Of a DNA stretch of 64,000 bases, positions 48,744 to 56,468 are shown piece by piece. This DNA comes from DAOTXS01 sp034433515. Lineage in GTDB: Bacteria; Chloroflexota; Anaerolineae; UBA4142. The notes beneath the pieces were generated by a model that was given only the letters and a program-made list of their open reading frames with translations, ran no database searches and was not told the origin of the DNA. The position numbers were made by a program, and so were the translations under genes. The DNA is taken from assembly GCA_034433515.1 (NCBI GenBank), contig DAOUAL010000035.1:1-64000 (forward strand). The letters are read 5' to 3'. Position 1 is the stretch's first letter. Every line of letters begins with the position of its first letter.

Positions 48744-48772
48744 ATTGTATGTCCAAAAATTGACGCTGTCAA
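48744..48772 (-). promoter_or_regulatory. Promoter of the kimA-like gene
   Basis: On the minus strand TTGACA (48767-48772) and TACAAT (48744-48749) are 17 bases apart. The predicted start is near 48737, giving a leader of about 100 bases. Confidence 0.85.
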
Positions 48773-48793
48773 AAAAGGGGCTCCCTTGAAAAT

Positions 48794-48822
48794 AGGTTTG
48801 TAGTGGCGCGATTTATCGCGCC
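48794..48822. repeat. AGGTTTGTAGT...GCGCGATTTATCGCGC element
   Basis: A palindromic GGCGCGAT/ATCGCGCC core follows AGGTTTGTAGT. The same pattern occurs near 10956 and, inverted, near 59501. Both the duplicated CTCCCTTGAAAATA and a CCATAG...CTATGG hairpin (about 48859) lie in the same 170-base gap; no gene is seen. Confidence 0.7.
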
Positions 48823-48946
48823 GCTGTCGAGCGAATGAACAACTCCCTTGAAAATAACCATAGAGAAACCTCGATGCTCTCTACGCGCCCTATGGCGAAA
48901 TTTTCATTCGACCGCTGGTGCGCCAACGGCGAATGAATAACCCCTC

Positions 48947-50599
48947 TCATCGCGCCGAGAACTTGAGCGCATCTGCCACAATTACGGCACTTTGGTCTGG
49001 TTCATACGTTACGTCCGTCAGCAAGACATATTCATCGCCGGTGGCTGCAAAATAATATTTGCCTAAACTGACCCACTCGTTCAAGTAGAGCGATTGATTC
49101 AATGTCCGCGTATCAAACGTATTAGCGTGGACAATGGTGTATTGCGCGCGATGGGTGGTTGCCAAATTGGCAGGAATGTACGCCCAAATCTCGTACTCGC
49201 CCGGTTGGGTCAATCCCGGATACCACCGCACCTCGTTCCGGCTTGATCGGGCAAGGGCTTGATTCTGAGCAATGTAAGCCGTCTTGCCGGCACTCGTCGC
49301 GACGGCTTGCCAAGCGGTATTACTTTTGATAAACCCAACATGTTGGCTGTCTATCACGATCTCGCCGGGCGCCAAGCGTCCCGGCTCAACGATTCCTCGC
49401 ACAATCCTTGTCCGCATTAAAGCCGTTCCGCTGTGCTGATAATATTCAACGCGCCAATCGTGTTGACCGGCGTTCAAATAAACCACCGCAGCATGCGGCG
49501 TGGGAGGTTGATCATGCCATTCGTCAATGAGCAACGTGTTATCCACCCACACGCGAAATCCATCATCGCCAATGCCAACAACAGTGTAATAACCCGGCGC
49601 ATAAATCATTCGGCGAGTTGTCCAGCGAGCCGACCAATCGCTGTTCTTGATCCCTCTGCCCGGCGCACTGGTGCCCCAATCGAAATCCAGGTCAGACTCA
49701 TCGCGCGTGAACACCGGCGCCCCCTCTAGACTTGGATTGCTAAAATATTCGCCACGCCAGAATTCGGTCGTTTGCTCCGCTGTCCACGTCAAAACCGCAC
49801 GCGCATTACCACCCCGCTGATAATAATCCATCTGTAGCCAATGCGTGCCTTCGGTCAGCGTTATATCGGCAGACCAACTTTTGAGCGTTTGATCTTTCCA
49901 CTGATCAATCAACAATTGTCCGTCAAGCCACAAACGCACACCATCATCCGTTGTGGTCGTGAACCGATAGTGCCCGGCATTGAAGAATTGACTGCGGGTC
50001 CATCGCACCGAGAAATTAGTGCCGGGGACATTGCCCCCCGGTCCCGCCGTGCCAAAATCGAAATTGATCGCGCTATCGTTGCGCACAAAAGCGGGCGTGC
50101 CGGCAAGGTTCGGATTGTTATAATATTCGCCGCGCCAATCCGGATAATCGGGCGCGGTGATCCAAAGATGGGCTTGGGCATCGGCACGGCGTTCATAATA
50201 TTCCATCCGCACCAGATGGAACGATGGACTAAGATTCAACGTTACACTTTGCACGGTCAGCGGTTGATCTTGCCACGCATCAATCACCAACCGATCGTCC
50301 ACGAACAATCGCACGCCATCGTCGGTGAGCGTGGTAAAAGTCCAATTGCCCGGGGTGGTAATGAAATACCAGCGCGTCCAACGCACTGAAAAATCGTCCG
50401 CCGGGATGCCAGCACCGGGCGAACTATTGCGCCAATTGAAATCAACACTGGGATCGTCGCGCGTAAATACGGGTGTACCTTGCAAATTACGGTTGGCAAA
50501 ATATTCGCCGCGCCACGTATTGGTTGTCTGCGCCACCGCACTGCGAACCAGCGCGAACACCCAGAAAATTGTTCCGAGGATCAAGACGACACGCTTCAT
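48947..50599 (-). CDS. Secreted PA14-repeat protein with golvesin-like C-terminal domain
   Basis: A 550-residue exported protein. The signal peptide is residues 1-24 (VVLILGTIFWVFALVRSAVAQ). It has three PA14 domains of about 120 residues, each with WRGEYFxNxxLxGxPxFxR at its start and TDDGVR(L/V)(W/F)VD in its centre, followed by a 140-residue domain like the golvesin C-terminal carbohydrate-binding fold (EVRWYPGLTQPGEYEIWAYIP). PA14 domains bind glycans; the protein is probably an adhesin or an accessory to glycan breakdown, with no catalytic motif seen. The start at 50599 has no ribosome site and lies 9 bases past a -10 element. Confidence 0.85.
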   Translation of the reverse strand: MKRVVLILGTIFWVFALVRSAVAQTTNTWRGEYFANRNLQGTPVFTRDDPSVDFNWRNSSPGAGIPADDFSVRWTRWYFITTPGNWTFTTLTDDGVRLFVDDRLVIDAWQDQPLTVQSVTLNLSPSFHLVRMEYYERRADAQAHLWITAPDYPDWRGEYYNNPNLAGTPAFVRNDSAINFDFGTAGPGGNVPGTNFSVRWTRSQFFNAGHYRFTTTTDDGVRLWLDGQLLIDQWKDQTLKSWSADITLTEGTHWLQMDYYQRGGNARAVLTWTAEQTTEFWRGEYFSNPSLEGAPVFTRDESDLDFDWGTSAPGRGIKNSDWSARWTTRRMIYAPGYYTVVGIGDDGFRVWVDNTLLIDEWHDQPPTPHAAVVYLNAGQHDWRVEYYQHSGTALMRTRIVRGIVEPGRLAPGEIVIDSQHVGFIKSNTAWQAVATSAGKTAYIAQNQALARSSRNEVRWYPGLTQPGEYEIWAYIPANLATTHRAQYTIVHANTFDTRTLNQSLYLNEWVSLGKYYFAATGDEYVLLTDVTYEPDQSAVIVADALKFSAR

Positions 50600-50608
50600 T
50601 CGAACGCA

Positions 50609-50636
50609 AGTATACCTTAATTCTGCGTTTAGGCAA
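50609..50636 (-). promoter_or_regulatory. Promoter that would give a leaderless transcript of the PA14 gene
   Basis: On the minus strand TTGCCT (50631-50636) and TATACT (50609-50614) are 16 bases apart. The ATG at 50599 lies 9 bases after the -10, about where transcription should start. Confidence 0.55.
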
Positions 50637-50712
50637 GGCAGGGCGCGGAGCACGCCACAGCGGTTGCCAAGTCGGATCGGGCGACAGCCATGATGACCAC
50701 GCCAAAATTTGT

Positions 50713-50740
50713 TTGACACGATTTCAATTCCTGCTATACT
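50713..50740 (+). promoter_or_regulatory. Promoter of the metal ABC operon, near-leaderless
   Basis: TTGACA (50713-50718) and TATACT (50735-50740) are 16 bases apart. ATG 50749 lies 8 bases past the -10, so the mRNA would have essentially no leader and no room for a ribosome site. No clear Zur/MntR-type palindrome was seen. Confidence 0.65.
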
Positions 50741-50748
50741 CGTTGGTG

Positions 50749-51645
50749 ATGAAACGATGGAGATCCCTTATTCTGTGGGGCGCCATTTTGCTGAGCGCTT
50801 GTGCGCCGACCCCACCAACAAAAGTCCTCGCCACCGAAACGTTTCTCGCCGACATTGCGCAAAACGTTGCCGGCAATCGTTTCAAGGTGGAGGCATTGTT
50901 GCCCCTTGGCGTTGATCCGCATTCATTTGAACCCACTCCCAACGATGTGAGAAAAGTAGCCGATAGTCGTATTCTCATCATCAACGGGGCGGGGTTTGAA
51001 GAATTTCTGGATCGCCTGCTGCAAAATGCCGGCGGTTCACGCACCATCATCGAAGCATCGGCTGGCTTGACCAGCCGCGAAATCAAGGCGAACGAGCCGC
51101 GCGATCCGGACCATCCGACCGATCCACATTTCTGGCTCGATCCCAACAACGTCATCAAGTATGTCGAGAATATTCGCGATGGGCTAAGCCGCGCCGATCC
51201 AGCCGGCGCGACGATCTATGCCGCGAATGCCAACGCGTACATCGCACAACTGCAAGCCCTCGATCAAAGCATCGCCGCGCAAGTCAAGGTCATTCCCATC
51301 GAACGCCGCATCTTGGTTACCGATCATGACACGCTTGGTTACTTTGCCGACCGGTACGGCTTCCGCATCGTCGGCATGATTGTGCCGAGCATTAGCACCG
51401 GCGCATCGCCTTCGGCGCAACAAGTCGCCCAACTCATTCAACAAATCCAAGCCACGCAAGCCAAAGCAATCTTTTTGGAAGCCAGCACCAATCCGCAACT
51501 GGCGCAACAAATCGCGCAAGAGACGGGCGTCAAGGTGGTTACCAATTTGCATACGCACTCGTTGACCGAGCCGAACGGTCCTGCGCCAACGTACATCAAA
51601 ATGATGGAATGGAATACCCAACTGATCGTGGACGCGCTCAAGTAA
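50749..51645 (+). CDS. Metal ABC transporter substrate-binding lipoprotein (Zn/Mn type)
   Basis: A 298-residue cluster A-I binding protein. Its lipoprotein signal ends LLSAC (Cys18). Metal ligands fit the family: His in GVDPHSFEPTP, His in PTDPHFWLDPNN, His in LVTDHDTLGYF and a downstream acidic residue. It lacks the long His-rich loop typical of ZnuA, so it could carry Mn, Fe or Zn. It is the first gene of the SBP-ATPase-permease operon. The start ATG 50749 is the one set by the lipoprotein signal; no ribosome site precedes it. Confidence 0.88.
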   Translation: MKRWRSLILWGAILLSACAPTPPTKVLATETFLADIAQNVAGNRFKVEALLPLGVDPHSFEPTPNDVRKVADSRILIINGAGFEEFLDRLLQNAGGSRTIIEASAGLTSREIKANEPRDPDHPTDPHFWLDPNNVIKYVENIRDGLSRADPAGATIYAANANAYIAQLQALDQSIAAQVKVIPIERRILVTDHDTLGYFADRYGFRIVGMIVPSISTGASPSAQQVAQLIQQIQATQAKAIFLEASTNPQLAQQIAQETGVKVVTNLHTHSLTEPNGPAPTYIKMMEWNTQLIVDALK

Positions 51646-51677
51646 ACTCTAACTCATTACTCTGGTTCTCAACACCT

Positions 51678-52496
51678 ATGTCTGAATTCCCTGTTTCGCC
51701 CGCTCACCTCGAAATCGAAAATATCACCGTCGCGTACAACGGCTCGCCGGTTTTGCACGATGTCTCGTTCCGCGTTCCGCATGGCACACGCGTCGCAATC
51801 GTGGGACCCAACGGCGCGGGCAAGTCCACGCTGTTCAAAGCACTCGTGGGCTTGCTGCCGTTGCGCGCGGGGCGTGTGATGATTCACGGTTTGCCGCTCG
51901 GTCATCACCTCGATTGTGTGGCGTACGTCCCACAACGCGAAGAGGTGGACTGGCGTTTTCCGGTGACGGTAACCGATGTGGTGATGATGGGCCGCTATGG
52001 CAAATTGGGTTGGCTTCGACGCCCGGGAAAACCAGACGCGCTGGCTGTCGCACGCGCGCTTGATCAGATGCACATCCGTGATCTCGCGTCCCAACCCATC
52101 GGCGATTTGTCCGGCGGACAACAACAACGCGTCTTTCTGGCACGCGCACTGGCGCAAGAGCCACACATCTTGCTGATGGACGAACCGTTCACCGGCGTGG
52201 ATGTGGCAACGCAAGAGGCAACGCTTGAACTACTTGACCAATTGCGCACGCAAAGTGTAACGGTGATGGTCTCTACCCACGATCTCAATCTCGCAACCTC
52301 GCGTTTCGATCAAGTGTTGTTACTCAATCGGCGCGTGATTGCGTATGGGGTCCCCAAGACCGTCTTTACGCCAGAAAATATTTCGGAGGCGTTTGGGACG
52401 CGTGTGATGTACCTGAATGGTGTAGCCGTGGTGGATGATTGTTGCCCGCCCGACGAACTCCTGGGCATTGGTGTAACGAAAAAGGCAAACCGATGA
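51678..52496 (+). CDS. Metal ABC transporter ATP-binding protein
   Basis: A 272-residue ABC ATPase: Walker A GPNGAGKST, Q-loop VPQREEVDWRFP, signature LSGGQQQRVFLARAL, Walker B ILLMDEPFTGVD and H-loop STHDL. The DWRFP after the Q-loop is typical of the zinc/manganese subfamily. The C-terminus ends with Cys and Asp residues (VVDDCCPPDELL), a possible metal-sensing tail. Its stop overlaps the permease start by 4 bases. Confidence 0.93.
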   Translation: MSEFPVSPAHLEIENITVAYNGSPVLHDVSFRVPHGTRVAIVGPNGAGKSTLFKALVGLLPLRAGRVMIHGLPLGHHLDCVAYVPQREEVDWRFPVTVTDVVMMGRYGKLGWLRRPGKPDALAVARALDQMHIRDLASQPIGDLSGGQQQRVFLARALAQEPHILLMDEPFTGVDVATQEATLELLDQLRTQSVTVMVSTHDLNLATSRFDQVLLLNRRVIAYGVPKTVFTPENISEAFGTRVMYLNGVAVVDDCCPPDELLGIGVTKKANR

Positions 52497-53323
52497 TCGA
52501 ATGGTTGTTGATGCCGCTTACGTACAATTTTATGCAACGCGGAATGGTCGCTTCCGTCATCGTTGGCGTACTGTGCGCGGTGGTGGGATGCTACGTTGTG
52601 CTGCGTTCAATGGCGTTTCTGGGCGATGCGATGGCGCACGCGATCTTGCCCGGCGTTGCCATCGCCTACTTGCTCAAAGGCGAGTTGCTCGTAGGCGCGC
52701 TCATCGCGGCGATTATTGTAGCGTTAGCGATTGGCTTGCTCACGCGTCAAGGGGCGCTCAAAGAAGACACGGCGATTGGCATCCTCTTTGCCGGTGCCCT
52801 CGCGCTCGGCGTCGCGCTCATCAGCACGATCAAAACCTATGCGGTGGACTTGACGCACATTTTGTTTGGCAACGTCCTGGGCGTGAGCGACAACGATTTG
52901 CTCTTGACCGGTGGATTAACCGTGCTAGTTCTCACCATCATCGTCTTGTTGTTCAAAGAATTTCTCGTCGTCTCTTTCGATCCAGTGCTTGCCGCCACAC
53001 TGCGCTTGCCCACCGAACTCTTGCGCAATGTTCTGCTCATCTTGCTCGCGCTCACGGTGGTTGTTTCGATGCAGACGGTTGGCGTGGGTCTCGTTGCCGC
53101 GATGTTGGTAACGCCAGCCGCAACCGCGTACTTGCTCACGCGCCGGCTTGTGCCGATGATGTTGATCGCCGCCACGATTGGTGCGTTTTCAAGCGTGGCA
53201 GGGTTGTATGTGAGTTTCTATGTCAATGTCGCGTCGGGTGCGGCTGTAGTGCTCATCGCCACGCTCATCTTCTTGGTCGCCTTCTTGTTCGCGCCGCGCC
53301 AAGGTGTCCTATGGCGACGCTGA
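52493..53323 (+). CDS. Metal ABC transporter permease
   Basis: A 276-residue family 3 permease with about eight helices, the conserved GDAMAHAILPGVA motif and a cytoplasmic loop that contacts the ATPase. It belongs to the ZnuB/MntB group. The ATGA overlap with the ATPase gene supports one operon. Its end overlaps trmO by 13 bases. Confidence 0.93.
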   Translation: MIEWLLMPLTYNFMQRGMVASVIVGVLCAVVGCYVVLRSMAFLGDAMAHAILPGVAIAYLLKGELLVGALIAAIIVALAIGLLTRQGALKEDTAIGILFAGALALGVALISTIKTYAVDLTHILFGNVLGVSDNDLLLTGGLTVLVLTIIVLLFKEFLVVSFDPVLAATLRLPTELLRNVLLILLALTVVVSMQTVGVGLVAAMLVTPAATAYLLTRRLVPMMLIAATIGAFSSVAGLYVSFYVNVASGAAVVLIATLIFLVAFLFAPRQGVLWRR

Positions 53324-53784
53324 TTCAGTTCGAACCGATTGGCATTGTGCGCAACACAATGAATGAGGCGCATCCCGAGACAATGTGGGACCAGATCGAA
53401 TCGGAGATTGTGATTGACGAACGTTGGCGCGAGGCGTTGGATGGCATCGAACAATTCTCACATCTCTGGATCGTGTTCTATATTGATCGTGTCCCCGCGC
53501 CAGCAGCGTTGCGCATTCGTCCGATGAAACGCGCCGAAATGCCCCTCGTAGGCATCTTTGCCACGCGCTCGCCGCAACGTCCCAATCCTATCGGCATTCG
53601 CGCCGTGGAGTTGATCGAGGTGCGCGAAAATATTTTGCGCGTGCGCGGGTTGGATGCGCTGAACGGTTCGCCGGTGCTCGACCTCAAACCGTACTTGCCG
53701 CTGGGCGATGCCATCCCAGACGCGCGCGTAAGCGAATGGGTGCAGCAATTCTGGGCAACGTTACCCAATCAAAATGAAAAATAA
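53311..53784 (+). CDS. trmO: tRNA (t6A37-N6)-methyltransferase TrmO (TsaA family)
   Basis: A 157-residue TsaA/TrmO protein that methylates t6A37 of some tRNAs using S-adenosylmethionine. It begins FEPIGIVRN and contains the diagnostic FATRSPQRPNPIGI(R/S) motif, then LDGSPVLDLKPYL-type segment (NGSPVLDLKPYL). ATG 53311 lies in the end of the permease gene, out of frame with it; a much longer frame upstream is only an antisense-like shadow of the permease. It overlaps the next gene by 11 bases. Confidence 0.92.
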   Translation: MATLIQFEPIGIVRNTMNEAHPETMWDQIESEIVIDERWREALDGIEQFSHLWIVFYIDRVPAPAALRIRPMKRAEMPLVGIFATRSPQRPNPIGIRAVELIEVRENILRVRGLDALNGSPVLDLKPYLPLGDAIPDARVSEWVQQFWATLPNQNEK

Positions 53785-56278
53785 AATTGTCTTTTCTTCC
53801 CCGCAATCACTCTTTACCTTTTTCTTTCTGATCTTTTTCTTCACCCTCTTGAACGGCTATCTGCAAAACCTCGTCGCCGATTATCGCGCCAACGAGTGGC
53901 TGGTTTTCGTTGGTCTCATCATTGAATTGATTGTTACATTGTGGCTGGCACGGCGTTGGATCGCCATTGAAATCGTTCCGCTGGAGCTTGCCGGCTTTAC
54001 GCTCGTGGTCGTGGGCGTGTGGTGGTATTTTATTATCCCGGCATTGCCCACCCTCTTGCCGCCCACGCAATCGAGTGATGCCGTGCGCGTGTACTTGCAA
54101 GTAATGTTCACGTATCCCAATGGTACGCTGGTCAGTTGGTACCCGGCGGGCGGCTCGTTCGTTACAGCGATGCTCGCACATTGGCTAGCGATTGAGCCGT
54201 TACGTTTGGTGCATCCGGTCGCCGCGAGTTTTGTGGCGTTGAGTGCCGGCGCAATTTATGGAATGACGTGTGCACTGCTGCCCCCACGAAAAATCACGCC
54301 GGTCATCGCTTTGATTGCGCCTGCCCTCCTCTTTGTCCCGTGGTCGTATTTTGTTGGCATTCTCAACTGGGAACAATATTTTTTTGCGCAAGCGTTCGCC
54401 CAATATTTCATTCTCGCCGCCATCTGGTTCATGGTGCGGTACATTCAAGCGCCGCATTGGATTTGGGCAGGGTTGATTGGTGCCGCGTTGCTCGGCGTCG
54501 TCGCCGCGTATCCCATCTTTGTTGCGATGCCCGTGAGTGTGTTTGGCGTGCTGGTCTTGGGGCAACTCGCGCGTGCCCAAAGTCTCCGGCAAAACCGCGC
54601 GATGCTCATCGCACTGATCGGGTTTATCGTCTTGTTGATTGTGGCGGCGGTGGCATTACAACGCGGCGGCGTGTTGGAACTCGTCGCCGGCAAGATTTCG
54701 GTGGAAGGTGAGGTGGGCGCGGGCGGAGTTGCCAAACCCTCGCTGGAAACACTGGGCGGGCCGGTGTTCCTCGCGCTCGTCGTTCTTGGCGCCGGATTGG
54801 CGTGGCGAGCCAATGTGTTAGGCAAAACGATCCTGGCTTGGCTGGCGATGTGGTTGTTGCAGTTGATCGTGTTACTCGTTGTGCAACCCCACCTCAACAT
54901 ATCGAACTATCGCATTGACAAGACTTTTTACATCTTGGCGTTTCCGTTTGCAATGTTGGCAACCCTTCCGCTCGCGCGAATCATCGAACGGATCGTTCAA
55001 CGATGGACACTCTCGGCGCGCGCGCGCAGTATCGGTTTTGTCGTAACCGCGATAGGATTGACCTTGTTCGTCATCGTCTTACGTCCGCCCAAACCATTCT
55101 CACCGCTGACCGAATCCGAGATTCAGGTGGCGCAGTGGGCAAAAAAGTTTTACAACGAAACGTACCAAATCGCCTATCTCGACGACAGCACGATTAGCGC
55201 GTATTGGTTGGTGTTTGGACTTTGGCGCGAGACGTTGCCGAACGAATGGTTTCAATGGATTCCGCCGGGTCGCAAACTCGGTCCGGCAACTTTTGATGAA
55301 TGGTTGCAAGACCCCATGTGGCATAATCGTTTGTTGGTGCGTTACGTCGAAGAAGTACCCGGCAAGGTGCGCATCGTCCGCCAGATTGGTTCAAGTGCGA
55401 TCATTGACAAGGATATCCCGCCCGATTACGGACCCCAAATCGCACAAGGGAGTGCGTTGATGTTCGGTTCGACCTTGACACTCATTGGGACCGAAATCCC
55501 GCGCACCACATTCCAACCGGGCGAAACGCTCACGTTCGCCACGTGGACGCAAGCGCTCTATCCACCGCCGGCGACCGTGGCGTGGCGAATGGAATTGCTC
55601 GATCATAGCGGGCGCGTCGTCAGCCGCGTCGAGCGCGATCCCTTTGGCAACAAGTATCCGCTTCAACGTTGGCCCCCCGGCAGATACATTCGTGAAGAAT
55701 GGGCGTTGCCCCTCGATCCCGGGTTGCCGTCCGGCGTGTACAATTTGCGCATGGCACTCTTTCGGCGCGCCGATGGTGAATTGATGGATGTGCGGCCGCT
55801 GTACGCGCTCCAGCCGATTGTGCCCACTGCCGACGCGCCGATTGCACGCATCAAGATTCCGCTTGCGCCGCCCACGCCCGATGAATTGCGCGCGACGAAA
55901 TCGTTGCAAGCGCGGGTCGGCGATACGTTTGCCTTGACGAACTATGCCTTGCAAGCCGATCGTGCGACCGGGCGTGTGCAGTTGACATTATATTGGCAAT
56001 CGCTCAAGCCCACGCCAAAAAATTACACTGTCTTTGTTCACCTGCTCGATGCCTCTGGCCAAGTGGTAGCGCAAGTGGATCACGAACCGCGCGGCGGGAC
56101 GTATCCTACTTCAATGTGGGATGTCAACGAAATCGTCAAAGACGAGTATGCATTAACGATCCCGGCGGAGGCACGCACGCCGTTCACCCTTGAGATCGGA
56201 ATGTACGAGTATCCAAGTTTGCAACGATTGCCGGTCAATCAGAGCGATCATCTAGTCCTGGAGGTAGCACAGGATTGA
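53774..56278 (+). CDS. Large polytopic membrane protein with C-terminal beta-sandwich domains, GT-C-like
   Basis: An 834-residue protein. The first 440 residues contain about 11 membrane helices (FTFFFLIFFFTLLNGYL, LIELIVTLWLA and others). Then come roughly 390 soluble residues with two beta-rich parts, the last with LTLYWQSLKPTPKNYTVFVHLLD. This pattern (membrane half plus jelly-roll domains) is common among Chloroflexi proteins related to glycosyltransferases of lipid-linked sugars. An N-terminal DYRANEW could place a catalytic acid, but no firm GT motif is found. It overlaps trmO by 11 bases, which may be only positional. Confidence 0.65.
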   Translation: MKNKIVFSSPQSLFTFFFLIFFFTLLNGYLQNLVADYRANEWLVFVGLIIELIVTLWLARRWIAIEIVPLELAGFTLVVVGVWWYFIIPALPTLLPPTQSSDAVRVYLQVMFTYPNGTLVSWYPAGGSFVTAMLAHWLAIEPLRLVHPVAASFVALSAGAIYGMTCALLPPRKITPVIALIAPALLFVPWSYFVGILNWEQYFFAQAFAQYFILAAIWFMVRYIQAPHWIWAGLIGAALLGVVAAYPIFVAMPVSVFGVLVLGQLARAQSLRQNRAMLIALIGFIVLLIVAAVALQRGGVLELVAGKISVEGEVGAGGVAKPSLETLGGPVFLALVVLGAGLAWRANVLGKTILAWLAMWLLQLIVLLVVQPHLNISNYRIDKTFYILAFPFAMLATLPLARIIERIVQRWTLSARARSIGFVVTAIGLTLFVIVLRPPKPFSPLTESEIQVAQWAKKFYNETYQIAYLDDSTISAYWLVFGLWRETLPNEWFQWIPPGRKLGPATFDEWLQDPMWHNRLLVRYVEEVPGKVRIVRQIGSSAIIDKDIPPDYGPQIAQGSALMFGSTLTLIGTEIPRTTFQPGETLTFATWTQALYPPPATVAWRMELLDHSGRVVSRVERDPFGNKYPLQRWPPGRYIREEWALPLDPGLPSGVYNLRMALFRRADGELMDVRPLYALQPIVPTADAPIARIKIPLAPPTPDELRATKSLQARVGDTFALTNYALQADRATGRVQLTLYWQSLKPTPKNYTVFVHLLDASGQVVAQVDHEPRGGTYPTSMWDVNEIVKDEYALTIPAEARTPFTLEIGMYEYPSLQRLPVNQSDHLVLEVAQD

Positions 56279-56336
56279 ATCCTATGCTACAGGCGCATTC
56301 AAAGGTTGAGGGGGAGTCGGGCGGTTGAAACCGCTG

Positions 56337-56405
56337 CAATAACCACGCCAAGCCCGCCTGCGCGGGCTATCCTCAGCCGAAGGTCGGCTTGGGGTCTTGG
56401 TTGCC
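56337..56405. repeat. Two-hairpin dispersed repeat
   Basis: The outer arms CAATAACCA / TCTTGGTTG enclose two hairpins: AAGCCCGC-CTG-CGCGGGCT and AGCCGA-AGG-TCGGCT. The same organisation occurs near 59411. A GCGGTT-GA-AACCGC palindrome lies just upstream (56321-56334). It fills most of the 190-base gap 56279-56468; no gene is seen. Confidence 0.6.
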
Positions 56406-56468
56406 ACAACTTGAGTTACCCATTGCTCCTCCTCCGATTGGTCAATGCGCGTTCACCGAACATTGCAT

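Noticed and set aside
52501..53310. Long N-terminal extension in frame with trmO
   Set aside because: Arg/His/Cys-rich shadow of the permease gene; TrmO homologues start at MATLIQFEPIGIV.
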